Positions 42,643 through 54,972 are shown, numbered from the stretch's first letter. The stretch is DNA of 64,000 bases from Hippopus hippopus (GCA_946811185.2 OX328102.1:11471194-11535193); one strand, 5' to 3'. Notes: generated by a model from the letters alone, not told the origin. Program-made: numbers and translations.

Positions 42643-43271
42643 TATATAAACTGAACTTCTTTAAATTTGACAATTCAAAAAAATACAATCCTCTGAAACT
42701 CGGAAGGATTTTTGTTTTATAGGCTTGCCCTCAATAAGCCGTCAGTAAAAATCTAAGATCAGACTGTACATTTTGTGCAGTTTGATCTTGACCTAGATCT
42801 ACATGTATGTTGTCGTCAACTCAAGGCATTGAAAAAGTTTCTTGAGCTTTTTCTTCAAGTCACATGTTCTAGCTTATAGTAGCTTCAGTTTTGCCCTGAC
42901 GTGGCTTGTATGGTAATATGTTGCTAAAAATTTCTACAAGAAGAACGGTGATAGATTTATAGTGAAGTTACACAGCAATTCTCAAAAATAATGAAATGAA
43001 AAAACCCTGAGATTACTGAATAAATGGACAACATTTAGGAAGCAAGCTTAGTTATTAAATATGATTTCATTGGTATAATTATGTGACAGGGTATTAACTT
43101 AAATACATTTATCAAGTAGCCTACATCTTGTATCTTGTAGCAAAATTATAAAGCGAAATCAAAGATCAGATTGCAAGTTAAGAACAGTCTGATCTTCATG
43201 ATCACTGTCCACCAAAGCACCCACATGCTTTCTTTGGCATCCAAAGAGTTTATCCTTGTAGTGCTGAATAA

Positions 43272-43478
43272 ATGAGCCAAGCTCTTTGAAAAGGGGCTTA
43301 AGGCATCTGCAAAAAGTATCGACCCAGGTCAGCCTGCGCAGTCTGGGTCGAAACTTTCTTCTGTCAATTTTCTGCATGTCAAAGGGCCATTCTACCTTAG
43401 GATCCAGTCAGTTGTTAGACTAAACGGTTTTTAATGGATCCATGATTTCATTATGACTTGCCTCTTGCTTTGTATAAC
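43272..43478. mobile_element. Fold-back element, one arm deleted
   Basis: GAGCCAAGCTCTTTGAAAAG, GACCCAGGTCAGCCTGCGCA, then CAGTTGTTAGACTAAACGG. Confidence 0.7.
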
Positions 43479-43574
43479 ACATCATATAAAATTGACATTC
43501 TCAGCAAGTACTAACCATGCATATAGTACTGCAATTCTTAAACTGTTTCTGTCAGAATATTAGGCAAGGAAGCG

Positions 43575-43642
43575 GACAGAAGAGATCTAAAATCAGACTA
43601 CATGTTCTATGCAGTCTGATATTGATCTACACTGTCCGCAAA
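43575..43642. repeat. Hairpin family 2 copy
   Basis: AGATCTAAAATCAGACTACA / TGCAGTCTGATATTGATCTA. Confidence 0.8.
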
Positions 43643-44104
43643 TGCAAATAAATCCTGGTTCAGGACCATAAAGGTTAAAAAAAATGAGCCAACAAAAATA
43701 GATTGTATCCTGCTGCTCAATTGCATCATCAATATATCAATATCAATTAGGCCTATACATCAGCTTTAAATCAATTCTGAAATAATAACACCAACTATTG
43801 GCTGACCCTTTTCCTGAGCAGAAACATTTCATCTGAGAAAAAGCATTATTGATAGTGAAAAATTCAAAACAATTAGGTATTTTACTATTGGGCAATTGAA
43901 CTTCTTTTTATGAAAAGTATTCTCTTTCAACATCATTATTTCCTCCTTTAATGCCAGCGAGCTTGTCTTTGAACTTTTTGGAGAAGCCGTTGATATTGCA
44001 TTATATAATTGGTCTTGAAGGTCCAGTAGTCTACTTACAATCTCTTATTGTATTGACGGTCCAAGTTTTAGTCGCTGGGATGAATTTTAATGAAGCCCAG
44101 GTAA

Positions 44105-44295
44105 AAAGTAAACAAAAGATACAGCAAGTTAGAAACTTTTTACTTAGTTTTAAAATTCATCTTTCTGCCCTCAACTAACACTTGCACCAACCAAACAACA
44201 ACAGATTGTTATTTTCACAATAATTTCCATTGTTTAAAATCGTATGATTAAATTTCAATGCATTTTAACACCCACATTGTTTACTTTTGGCCTTA
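44105..44295 (+). repeat. Duplicate of 36340-36540
   Basis: Shares AAAGTAAACAAAAGATACAG, TTCACAATAATTTCCAT, AATGCATTTTAACACCCAC and TGTTTACTTTTGGCC with the other segment at ~80-85% by eye. It has no recognisable ends. Confidence 0.75.
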
Positions 44296-45078
44296 AACTG
44301 GAATACCTCTACACATATACTTTTTTTAGACAAGTCAAATATTGCATTATCAAAGTGTTCTTAAAGATACATCTTTACTCATTTTCATCCAATTTATTAA
44401 CCAATTGTTATTTTACGAAACTATAATCTTTTTTATATCTTCGTGCCAAATATTGCCCCTGACGGTTGCAAGGTTGAACAGATTACGATGGATAGAAAAT
44501 GCATTTCATTCTATGGAGGCTATCCCTAGACATTACAACCACAGTTTCTGGTTTAAATCAAAGACAAATCCCTGGCGTTTCTTTATCCAATACACCTTAT
44601 ATGGATTTTTTTATATCTACGTTTACATGGCTAACTAGATTCTACACACTGTAAAGTTTTAACAGCGTTTGTTTACTCTCTGGCTGTAAGGATGTATCTT
44701 TAAAATAGAATTTCTCTATAACCATCAGATAATATTGACTAACTCTGACTAAGACCACACTGCATGTTCTGTACAGTCTCATTTTAGTTCAAACAATCCT
44801 CAAAAGGTTTAACTGTTTTAAAAAATATGGCCACAAATTTCAGGGTCAATTCAACAATTAAATTTTATTACTGGCATTTTCTCCTTTTCTCACAATGTTT
44901 TTACAGCTCTTTTCCTTTGGGTTCCTATAACACAGGATTATTCAGTAAAATTTACATAAAATCAGCCCAGTTTATTGATTGGTTGAGGTAAAATTTGACC
45001 ATGATGATGATGTCAGTATGGAAGCTGTCACTGATGTTGACAGACTTAGTTCTCTGCCTTTTTGGACTGTCATCTGTA

Positions 45079-46399
45079 CGAGGGGTGATCAGAAAGAACG
45101 TGGACCACCTCGTTATCTTGAAAACTACTTCAGGTAGGATTACGAAAAATCGCACAGATGAGCATTAATTATCTGGTAACCGATTTAAGCTTTCAAATGT
45201 CGTCTTATTCAAGTAGGTAGAGTGTGACGTCATTTTAATGATGCCATATACCGCATTAATGGTCCACAATGTCGGACGACGTTTTATTTGAGCCAAGAGT
45301 AATCATTCATTTTTACTTCAAACTCGGAAAGTACTAATCAGAAATCAAAACCGATTTAGACAAAAGGTTAAAGGGTCTTTGCACTCAAGAAATCTGATAT
45401 TCTTAAATGGATCAGACTGATTTAGAGAAGGGTGCGATACTGCTAAAAATGACCCTAAATCTGGCTGTCCATCAACATCAGTCATAGACAAAATCATCAC
45501 GGATATAGAGCAGCATGTAAAACAAGATCGCAGAGATACTGTGAGGAAAATAACCGACACATTTACCATTTTATATAAAAGTGCCTAGGAGATTTTGATT
45601 GACAATAATATTGTGGAATGTTGCATGTTGATGGGTACCTCAACTAGTGACGCCAGAACCAATGGGGGTTAGGGTCGAAATCTGTTATGAAATTGTAGAA
45701 CGCGTTGGGGTACTGGGGTCAAACTTTACTAATCATATTGTAACATGCGATGAAACATTGGTACACCTTAACGAGACTGAATCTACACAACAAAGCAGTG
45801 TATAGAAACATCCAACCTTGCCTTCTGCTGATAAAGCCAAATTTTCTAATTCATTTGGTAAAGGTATGTGCATCATGTTTTTCTATTCTCCATTTTTCTT
45901 CTTAATCATGTTATATCTATACATACTACAGCCAATGCTGAGTTGTATGCCCATATCATTCAAATAAATTTCGCAAACACCATACGAAAAAAATAGCCAA
46001 AAGTCCTGGGGAGTGACGTCACTTTACACCATCATAACGCCCTTGCCCACAAAGCCACACTTGAACAGGAAACTTTGTAAAAACTAAACATAGAAACACC
46101 AGCAAACCCATCCTATAATTTAGTCCTGACCCCTTGTGATCTCTGGCTTATTTCCTGTTTTGAAAGATTCTCTACATGGCACGCGCAAGGAAAGCAGAGA
46201 GGAAGTAACCCTCACTATGACTGGGTTCTTAATGTCACTTGACGCGCTCGCGTACGTGTTTTGCGCATGGCAACCAAGAATGAATAAATGCATAGAATTT
46301 AAAGGAGGTTACATTCTAAAACAGTAAACATTACAACTTGATTGTTATAACAATATTCCGATACAGGCCCTGGTCCACGTTCTTTCTGATCACCCCTCG
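45079..46399 (+). mobile_element. Mariner element with identical 29-bp inverted repeats
   Basis: Ends CGAGGGGTGATCAGAAAGAA and continues CGTGGACCA; both ends are identical for about 29 bp (45079-45107 and 46371-46399), flanked by TA at 45077-45078 and 46400-46401. Length 1321 bp. The interior is a decayed mariner transposase. Confidence 0.92.
45280..46330 (+). pseudogene. Mariner transposase remains (DD34D type)
   Basis: Fragments in several frames: VGVLGSNFTNHIVTCDETLV (first Asp block, usually TGDETW), VTLHHHNALAHKA (second block, usually HHDNAxxH; the Asp is His here), YNLVLTPCDLWLIS (third block, usually YSPDLAPCDFWLF). Stops and frameshifts are numerous. It cannot be active. Confidence 0.85.
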
Positions 46400-46420
46400 T
46401 ATATGTCTATGGTTAGACCT

Positions 46421-46634
46421 TTTACGAAACAGTCTCAAGTTTCAATGACACAAAGGAACTTGGAGAAAGCTTTTCAAAACATTGAGTTCTTTCAGAATTT
46501 TCTCTATTTACCACAATGCTATCTACCCTTACAAGGACAAATTCCATTACTGGAGCCATGTTAAATTCGTTTGTGACAAATTGATGCTTTCAAATTGGTC
46601 AAGTGTGAAATTTTGTTCTCTGGTAAAAGGTTAA
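46421..46634 (+). mobile_element. TTAA MITE, loop lost
   Basis: Centre reads ATTGAGTTCTTTCAGAATTT, so the palindrome is gone; the ends remain. Confidence 0.78.
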
Positions 46635-46781
46635 CCTTATTTTGTCTCATAAATCTACTTTCTTGAATTAACTTTACAAAAATTTATTGAGACCCCCCCC
46701 CCCCCACACACACACACATACTTTGCTCTTCTGTTCCTTTAGGTCTAATAGTGATAGGTTGATGCATAAATACGAGTTGTC

Positions 46782-46928
46782 TTAACCCCTGACCACACAA
46801 TTGCCAGCTTTAACCACTAACCAACCAAACAAAAAAGGCTTTGAAACATTTTGGGAAAGGAGAAAATGCTGGTTACCAGCATTTTCTCCTTTCCACAGTC
46901 CAAAATTTTGTCATTGAATTAGGAGTTG
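46782..46928 (+). mobile_element. TTAA MITE, B half deleted
   Basis: Hairpin intact; the B side is reduced to AAAATTTTGTCATTGAATTA. Abuts 46925-47160. Confidence 0.82.
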
Positions 46929-47160
46929 ACCCTTTACCACATAATACCAAGCTTTAAGAACCCAAAGAAAGAAGACTTTTGAAAACATGGTGGGAAAAGG
47001 ACAAAATACTGGAAATCAGCATTTTCTCCTTTTCCCACCACATTACAAACCCTATCACTGACAAAAATCCATTATTTGACACATATTTAATTTGTCATCT
47101 GCAAATTGTTTCAATATGAAACTAGTCTAACATTTTGTGTGTTGTGAGATAAAGTGTTAA
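46925..47160 (+). mobile_element. TTAA MITE
   Basis: Right TTAA present; loop GGAAATCAGC. Confidence 0.86.
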
Positions 47161-47271
47161 TGTTACAAATACAGGGTGAATTACAAAGACAGCAAATGTC
47201 AGCCCTAGGTGTAAAGTATTGCTAGACTATAATTCCACATGATCATTACTGTCACCAACAATACTTTGCTT

Positions 47272-47481
47272 GAGCCTTTACCAGAATGACAAAATTGTAG
47301 ACTTTTCCAAATTGAGAGTATCTGCAGATGGAAAATAAATGGATTTGTCTGAGAAAGGGTATAAAACATTGTGGGAAAAGGAGAAAATGCTGGTTGCCAG
47401 CCTTTTCTTCTTTGTCCTTATTGTTTTCAAAAGCCTTGTCTGTCAGGGTTGTTAAAACTCTGGATTGTGGTGAAAGGCTAA
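47272..47481 (-). mobile_element. TTAA MITE, degraded
   Basis: Hairpin with several mismatches on the right arm. Confidence 0.8.
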
Positions 47482-47600
47482 CACTTCATCACAGAGGGGC
47501 CATCTTCCATATCAGTTTCAGAATTTTTTTTGTATAAAAATAGGACCCAGCTTTGAGCAATTTCTTATCCTGACGTCACCATTCAAGATGTATTCGTGAG

Positions 47601-48122
47601 TTAACCCATTGCTACAAAGTCCAACTCCTTGACCATCCTGTTGGAGGCAGCTTCTGAAAATATTGTAACCAACATTTCATCCTTTCCCACAATATTTGTT
47701 ACCTCTCAAAAACAAATACCATCATTTGAGATTGATTGATTGTATGGTGTTTAATGCCCTTTTCAATATTATTTCAGTTATATCACGGCAGCCAGTGCAC
47801 CTATCCATGCTTTCTAGGAGTTTCCTTTTTCAGTACTCTGCACAATATTCTTTCCAAGCCATTGGCTTCTTTCCCACATAACTATCATCGAAACAATGGT
47901 CAGTGGTGAAAGAGGAATGTACCCTGTTTCAATGACTTTCATCAATCCTGGGAAAGAAATTGGCCGAACCGGGTATCATACAAGAGATCCCCCTGTTCTT
48001 AAGTCCTATACGCTAACGACTGGGCTTCTGGGGCTCCCATCATTTGGGACACATTTACTTTATCGTCTGCAAATGCTTTCAATCTGAACCTGTCTAAAAT
48101 TTTGGTTTCTGGTAAAGATTAA
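47601..48122 (+). mobile_element. TTAA MITE interrupted by a SINE
   Basis: TTAA at both ends; SINE family A inserted at 47731-48038. Confidence 0.83.
47731..48038 (-). mobile_element. tRNA-SINE, family A, inside a TTAA MITE
   Basis: Tail-first on the + strand (ATTGATTGATTG). Flanking 10-bp duplication ATCATTTGAG / ATCATTTGGG at 47721-47730 and 48039-48048, with one difference. Confidence 0.85.
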
Positions 48123-48129
48123 CCTTAAC

Positions 48130-48320
48130 CCTTTACCACTCTTTGTATTCGACTGGTAAGTTTCACAATTTCGTAAACTTTCATGAAGCACAAACCTTAC
48201 GCTCTCAAATAGTCGTAATGTTTGTGCAGCACGAAACGGGCACCTTACGGGCACCTTACAGGTAGGCAGAGCTTAATATTCTTTTTAGTGCTTCACGAAA
48301 GTTGACCAGTCAAATACGGT
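48130..48320. repeat. Inverted-repeat element
   Basis: GTATTCGACTGGTAAG... and TTCATGAAGCACAA pair with GTGCTTCACGAAAGTTGACC and AGTCAAATAC. Interior has the direct pair CGGGCACCTTACGGGCACCTTAC (partly). Confidence 0.6.
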
Positions 48321-48574
48321 TATTGTCTTACAATGACTTTTAGAAGTTGTCTGCTGCAAATTTGTTTTGGGAGGATAAAGAGTTAATCCTTTTCCTGATA
48401 CAATTATCATGAAATGCAATTTAAAAGCTGTTTTAATCAGAAAATCTTGCAAAGACACAGGCAATGTAGATCCAGGATCTGACTGCACATTCTGTGCAAT
48501 CTGATCTTAATCTACACTCTGCATAAGCACTACAAGGGTTAAGAGATGAAAATTCCATATATGACAATTAGACC

Positions 48575-48804
48575 TTAAACCTTTACAACACAAGCCTGAG
48601 TTTTAAAAACCTTGGTGAAGAAGCCTTTTGAAAACATTGTGGAAAAAGGAGAAAATGCTGGTAACCAGCATTTTCTCCTTTTTCCTCTATGTTTTCTTCC
48701 CTTTTAGAGTCAGGCTTCATCAATCGAGCCACATATAATTTGTCATCTGTAACAACTTTGAATTTGGACAAGTGTAAAATTTTGTAGTTTGGTAAAGAGA
48801 TAAA
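48575..48804 (+). mobile_element. TTAA MITE
   Basis: Left TTAA present, right end GGTAAAGAGATAA. Confidence 0.88.
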
Positions 48805-48900
48805 GGCACAGAGTTACAGATAATCAATAGCCTAAGCAGTTTTATTCAGAATCCAGCTCACACAAAATCAATGATTTGAGAACCCTTTACATCAATTCAT

Positions 48901-49129
48901 TTAACCCTTTACCTAACAATTCCTTGACGAACATGTGGAAGCCTTTTGAAAAAATGTTGGGAAAAGAAGTAAATGCTGGTAACCAACATTTTCTCCTTTT
49001 CCCACAATGCTTTCCACCCTTCCCAAATCAAATTTCAATTTTTGAGTCATATTAATTTTCTGTGTGGACTGCAAAATTAATGCTTTCAATTTGGACAAGT
49101 CTAAACTTTTGTCATTCGGTAAAGAGGTA
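48901..49129 (+). mobile_element. TTAA MITE, first of a head-to-tail series
   Basis: Followed without spacer by copies at 49130-49349, 49350-49540, 49561-49908 and 49908-50135, all in the same orientation. Confidence 0.88.
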
Positions 49130-49349
49130 TCCCTTCACCTAACAATCAAGTCTTGTAACCTTTTAAACAAAGCTTGTCAAAATATTGTGGGAAAAGAAGA
49201 AAATGCTGGTAATAATTTTCTCCTTTTCCCACAATGTTTTCTTTATTTATAAAAGACAAATTCTAAAACTTAAATCCAATTTATTTTGTCAACTGGAAAT
49301 GCTTAGAATTTGGACAAGTCCAGAAATTGGCCATGTGGAACAGGGATAA
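49130..49349 (+). mobile_element. TTAA MITE, second in the series
   Basis: Loop shortened (GCTGGTAATAATTTTC). Confidence 0.83.
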
Positions 49350-49540
49350 TGAACCTGGATAAGAATATGTTTGAAAATATTGTTGGAAGAGGTGAAAATG
49401 GAGGTAACCAGCATATTCTCCATTTCTCACGATGTTTTCTACGCTTTTAAAGATATGTTCCATCATGGAGTAGACACTTTTGTTATCTGCAATTACTTTC
49501 AATTTGGTTAAGTCTAAAATTTTGTTGTTTGGTAAAAGGA
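49350..49540 (+). mobile_element. TTAA MITE, third in the series
   Basis: A end mostly lost; hairpin GGTGAAAATGGAGGTAACC. Confidence 0.8.
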
Positions 49541-49560
49541 TGATTCAAAATTCTTAAAAC

Positions 49561-49908
49561 TTAACCTTTCACCACATAATTCCTTTGTTTTAATGACTCA
49601 TAAAACATTGTGGGAAAAAAACAAAGTTTTCCCTAGACTTTCTAGTGTGGGGGTCACTTGACCCCCTTTAAATGAAGAAAAAAGACACACACATTATAAA
49701 TTTTGGGGTCATTTAAAAAACTGGGGGTCCAAATTCAAAGACACAGGGGCTCAAAGAAAACACCCATAAAGAAAATACCGGTAACCAATATTTTCTCCTT
49801 TTCCCACCATGTTTGCCAGTCTTAACGGACAAATTCCTACATTGGAGCCACATTCAATTTGTTGTCTGCAAAATGATATGCTTTTAATTTGGAACAGTCT
49901 AATATTTG
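49561..49908 (+). mobile_element. TTAA MITE, fourth, with a nested element
   Basis: Interrupted at ~49626-49765 by the AGTTTTCCCT element also seen at 61860-62007. Confidence 0.8.
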
Positions 49909-50135
49909 TTGACCCATGCAATACCAAATAATCCTGCATTTGTACAATCTAACGATAAAGGCCTTCGAAAACATTACCGAGAAAGGAGAAAATGCAGGTA
50001 AGCTGAGTTTTTTGATCTTCAGTTCTGTTTACAATTACTGGACAAATCCCATGATTTCTGCTACATTTCAGTTGTCATCTGCAACTGCTTTCAATAAGGA
50101 CAAGTTCTAGATTCTGTCTGTTGATAAAGAATTAA
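49908..50135 (+). mobile_element. TTAA MITE, fifth in the series
   Basis: Right TTAA present; hairpin decayed. Confidence 0.8.
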
Positions 50136-50476
50136 CACCCAAAAGCATAGGGACAACCTTACTTGCTGAAATTGACAAAGACTACAAAGAATGTTCAGTC
50201 TGATCTTGGATCTACAATAGCTGATGCTTGTTAGAAATTCTGCTGAAAAAAAAAAGCAATCAAATTGCAATATTTTGAATTTCTTCCTCCAGACTCCATA
50301 GATTGTCATTGTCTTTTATTTTTTGGCACTGAAGATATGACCTCTACAAATCTGTGGGCAGCTAAGCTGCAGATTGTGCAATCTGATGTTAGTATTAATA
50401 GTCTGCTATTTTTGAGATAGTCTGGTTCACCCTTTACAACACTACAAAATTTCAGACTGTACCAATTAAAACGCAT

Positions 50477-50708
50477 TCAACCCTTTACCATACAATCCCC
50501 GCTTTTAATGACCTTGACAAAGGAAGGTTTTGAAAACACTGCGGGAAAAGGAGAAAATGCTGGTTACCAGCATTTTCTCTTTTTTCCAAAAATGTTTTTT
50601 CTCTGCTATCAAAAACAAATCTGTTTATTTGAGTAACATTTAATTTGTTGTCTGAAAATACTTTCAGTTTGGACAAGTCTAAAATTTTGTTGTTTTAGCA
50701 AGAGTTAA
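50477..50708 (+). mobile_element. TTAA MITE
   Basis: Preceded by a minus-strand B-end fragment (50428-50476). Confidence 0.87.
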
Positions 50709-51336
50709 AGATGAGACCCTAAATATGGTTCAAATCATCTGTCTGTGAATATGGAGAAAAGAGCCTTCTTTGTCAGGTTCATTAAAATTTGGTTGTATGA
50801 TAAAGAGTTTAGTTGCAATAGCAGGCAGAATTAATAAAGGTTAGACTGTACAGAACATGCAGTCTCACCTTGACTGACCTCTACTTCGTTTAACATTCTG
50901 GCAAAAACACTACCTTGACATAGCAGTATTTCAGCTGATCTTTCCACTTATCTCATTTATTCAGCACGCTAAGGGTTGACCATGATCAATAGTCTATTTT
51001 TCATTGGGCAATAGATGATTCAACTTGATGCTTTTCGATTTTCTGATATTGCTAAAATGGGAATTCTGCGGCAAAAAAGAGTAAATATAGCAAAACCGTA
51101 TCTTAAACCCTATTCACTGATGGCAGAAATGAAGCGTTGTGGTGAGGAAAGTCTTCCACACCATTCTTTTTTTTACTATGTCTGATTTTTTTTTTTTATA
51201 TCATGTTTTGTACTTTTGTGTTTAACATTTTTTAATCCATTTGCCACTCTAAATTCTTTCATATTGTGTTTTGGGATCTTCATTTTAAACCTGTTTTATA
51301 TTATATCATTTGTGAAACAAGTTCTTACAATTTACA

Positions 51337-51561
51337 TTAACTCTTACCACACAACAAAATTTTAACGCAGTCAAAATTGAAAGCATTTGCAGACGACATT
51401 TTAAATGTTACCTAATACATAAAATTTGTCTTTCAAAGAGTAAAAATATTGTGGGAAAAGAAGAAAATGCTGGTTACCAGCATTTTCTTCTTTTCTCACA
51501 ATGTTTTCAAAAGATCTCTTTCTGAGAGTTGTTAAAACTCGGCATTATGTGGTAAAAAGTA
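51337..51561 (-). mobile_element. TTAA MITE
   Basis: Left TTAA; stem shortened with GAAGAAAATG / CATTTTCTTC, a compensated change. Confidence 0.87.
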
Positions 51562-51579
51562 AATCACTGTGAATGACTG

Positions 51580-51715
51580 CTTTCTGGAAACCTTCATCAG
51601 TACCATTATGTAGATAGTTCCAAATATTGTCCCTGTTCATCCCTGGATTTGAACCTAGAACCTTTGGTGTGAAAGACCAATGCTCTACCACCACACCACT
51701 GTTTCCCTTAGTTAC
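51580..51715 (-). mobile_element. tRNA-like SINE head, anticodon loop CTTTCAC
   Basis: Minus strand shows GTGGTAGAGC (A box), an anticodon stem-loop with CTTTCAC (TTC, Glu-like), and AGGTTCAAATCC (B box), then a ~60-base body. The acceptor stem does not pair properly, so it is a SINE or tRNA relic and not a working tRNA. Confidence 0.6.
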
Positions 51716-51932
51716 CAAATGATAAAACTTTGTACTCAACCAAATTGAAAGCAATTGCAGACGACAAATTGAAGGTAGCTCAAATGATGAATTCTGTTTT
51801 TGATAGGATAGAAAACATTGTGGAAAAAGGAGAAAATGCTGGTTACCAGCATTTTCTTGATTTCCCACAATGTTTTCAAAAGCCTTCTTCTTTTGGGTCG
51901 TTAAAACTCGGGATTGTATGGCAAAGAGTTAA
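51709..51932 (-). mobile_element. TTAA MITE
   Basis: Right TTAA at 51929; abuts the tRNA-like head at 51580-51715. Confidence 0.87.
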
Positions 51933-52358
51933 CAGGAATCTTTGATCATATGGTATGCTTTTGTCTGTATATATTTACATTAAATGCTATGTGTTGTCCT
52001 CAAACAACACTATTCAGGGGCTAGTCATCCATTCATGTGGAATCATAGTTGGGCTAAAGGGGTGCAAGGCCATGTTCCTCCCCTGTAATGCTGGTTTAAA
52101 CATTTTCTCTTTTTCCATACAGTGTTTTCAAAATGCTTTCTTCCTAACGGTTGTTAAGACTCGGTTTGTACGGAAAAGGGATAATTCTGTTCCTCTTTCT
52201 TATAGGGCATAGTTCAATGTTCACCCAGGCCCCTGATTTGTGAACTTCAATCCTAGTTCTTTATAATGTACCAGAAATGAAACTATCCCTATATTTGTAC
52301 TGACCTGTAGGTCCATAAGGCTAACAGGGAGACATCCTTTGATCATGAAAAAAATCTA

Positions 52359-52566
52359 TAAACTCTTTGTAAAAACCGGACAACAAAATTTAATACCTGT
52401 CCAAATTGAGAATATTGCTGGTGGTAATTATCCATGGCTATAATGATTGGATTTTTTTGTTAAAGTACAGAAATCATTGTGGAAAAAAGAGAAACTTTTA
52501 CCATGATGTTTTTAAAAGCTATCTACCTCAGGGTCATTAAACTTGACATTGTCTGATAAAGGGTTA
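52359..52566 (-). mobile_element. TTAA MITE, loop deleted
   Basis: Ends and flanks readable; most of the palindrome is missing. Confidence 0.78.
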
Positions 52567-53813
52567 AAGTCTTTCAGCAAGAGACAGTGAAAGCTGTTGT
52601 TGCATGACAAACTTAAGGTAAATATGCTTGTGCAAGATATCATACATATACTTGCGAGTGTTGCACGAGTCACTGAGAATTGTGAGATGCCAACTATTTA
52701 GTTGGTAAGAACTATGGCATTGTTATACCACTTGTCTTAACACCATTTGATTGGTTGGGTGTTTGGATTAGATCATGAAATTAGTTGTAAGAGTGGTCAT
52801 GCAACAAGCTGGAGACTCTGCCCACCTAAATATCAATCTTGTCAGATGAACACTGATCTGGCAGATTTTTTTCTTTAAAATAGTCTCATATAGTCTCTTA
52901 AAGTCATAAAATGGTTGTACCATGTTGCACAATGTTGCATGATTTTCAACAAATTGTCTAATAACAATCAATTAATTGTGTTCCAAATACAACCAAGCAC
53001 ATGACTGGTAGAATGAGATCCCTAATACTGTACATATAGAAGTGTTGCACCATGTCTAAGCCATCAAGTCATGTAGGCTAGTGTGTCTCATTGTGCAATG
53101 GTTTGCAACATTGTGCAGCACTCGTACGACTGTTAGTTTGACCAAAAGTGATTACATGTATTTTTATTGCATGCAGTCTCTTCAGAACTTTGAACATGCC
53201 CAAAAGTCTAATGTGATTGGTTGCTACCACAAGCGACACCACAATGACTATAACAGCTTACAAGGCACCTTGCGAGTAGTTGTGCAACACTGCTAAAAAG
53301 TGTTGCAAGCAAGCGTAAACTTGTCACAAGGCAATATTGAAAGGCCCCGCTTTAATTGAAAAGGCCTACCTCATTTCACTGATTCACTGATAACCAATAT
53401 TTTCTCTTTTTCCCTCAATATTTTAAAAGTTTTCTTCCTTGAGGTCGTTAAAACAAGGTAAAGGAATAAGATCTTATCGAGGCCTTGGAATATTTCAGTT
53501 TTCATGGCATGTAATTTGCAGTGTTTCTTGAGAGCTTGTTTGTTTTTGGTTTTCTGGTTTCAATTTTTTAATGGCATGGAACTGGTATGGAATTTTTCCA
53601 GGGTATCTGATTGAAATATTTAGGGTGAATTAAGAATCTGAATGATAAATTTAAGAGGTTCCCTGTTGCAAACTCCACTACGCACCACTGCATCAGCTGG
53701 GAACAGTTGAACTGCTATCAGATTCTAAACAGAACTGCTTGGGTACGGGAGAAAAACTGGGAACTGATTAAGTCTTACGACAAGTGTAGAAGAAACCTTG
53801 ACAACTACTAAGC

Positions 53814-54043
53814 ATTAACTCTTTACCAAACAACAAAATTTTAGACTGGTCCTAATTGAAAGCATTTGCAAACAACAAAATAAACATGATTCAAAAATCT
53901 AAATCTTTTTTGGGAAGGGTAGAAACCATTGTGGGTAAAGGAGAAAATGCTAGTTACCAGCATTTTCTCCTTTTCCCTCAATGTTTTCAAAAGGTTTCTC
54001 CCTCACGGTTGTTAAAACTTTGGGTTATGTGGTAAAGGGTTAA
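53814..54043 (-). mobile_element. TTAA MITE, full length
   Basis: 230 bp with both TTAAs. Confidence 0.92.
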
Positions 54044-54485
54044 AATGCTATCTGCACCAAAGACTTTTTACGGTGTCTTTAGCATCAGAAAGTCAAAGCA
54101 CTAACCTCGACTGTAAATCTAACAAAAATCAGGCTAGTATTTTGACTATTACTCCGCAATAAAATGTTGTTCACAATGAAGAAACAGCCATTTTTGATGG
54201 CTTCTTTATAAAGACTGTCACTTTTCCACAGTGGGTTACAAAATTCATTGTTTGTGTAACTGACCAGATATTGACATTTGGTAAGGTAAAAAAAGTTAAA
54301 AAAAACACAAACAAAAAAGAATATTGTAAATATGTTTACTCACTATTTATTTGAAAATCTCAAAAGTAACGCCGACCCCGGTTTTGACTTTTAAAGAGCC
54401 CAAGCTTCAGGAAAGGCAGTCATGAATTTTTTTTTTTTTACTTATACATGTATATTATCTATTTGACAATCTCAAAAGTAATGTT

Positions 54486-54652
54486 TTCGACAATGGTTAT
54501 GTGGGAAAGCAGCCAGTGGCTTGGAAAGAAAAATGTGCGGAGTACTGGTAAAAGAGTCTCCAGGAAAGCATGGATAGGTGCACTGGCCGCCGCGATATAA
54601 CTGAAATAATGTTGAAAACGGCATTAAACACCATACAATCAATCAATCAATA
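54486..54652 (+). mobile_element. 5'-truncated SINE, family A
   Basis: Only the 3' ~165 bases, ending in (AATC)n. A 12-bp duplication, AAAAGTAATGTT, lies at 54474-54485 and 54653-54664. Truncation at the 5' end with a clean duplication fits target-primed reverse transcription by a partner LINE. It splits an older unnamed repeat (CTCAAAAGTAA...). Confidence 0.88.
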
Positions 54653-54972
54653 AAAAGTAATGTTGACCCAAAATTTTGACTTTTGGCCCCAAACTTCAGG
54701 ATAGGGGGTCATAAATGAACCTAAAAATTTCACATCTGTAGAAAACACTGTATGTGTGTTTTCCAGTTCACTAGAAAACAATCCCCCTAATTGTTTGTCC
54801 TGACCTTCCCTGAGACTGACAGGGAGACATCCATCGATACCGAGAAAAATCTATTAATTATTCATTCGTGTACAATTAGGCTCAAATCTAGTTCACGTCG
54901 TGCAGTTGTCTTCATCAGAGTTGTAAACAATTGATTTCCATTGATGACATAGGTGTCTATCAATTGTAATGG

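Noticed and set aside
51580..51715. tRNA-Glu gene
   Set aside because: The anticodon loop and T arm look right but the acceptor ends do not pair, and a SINE-like body follows.
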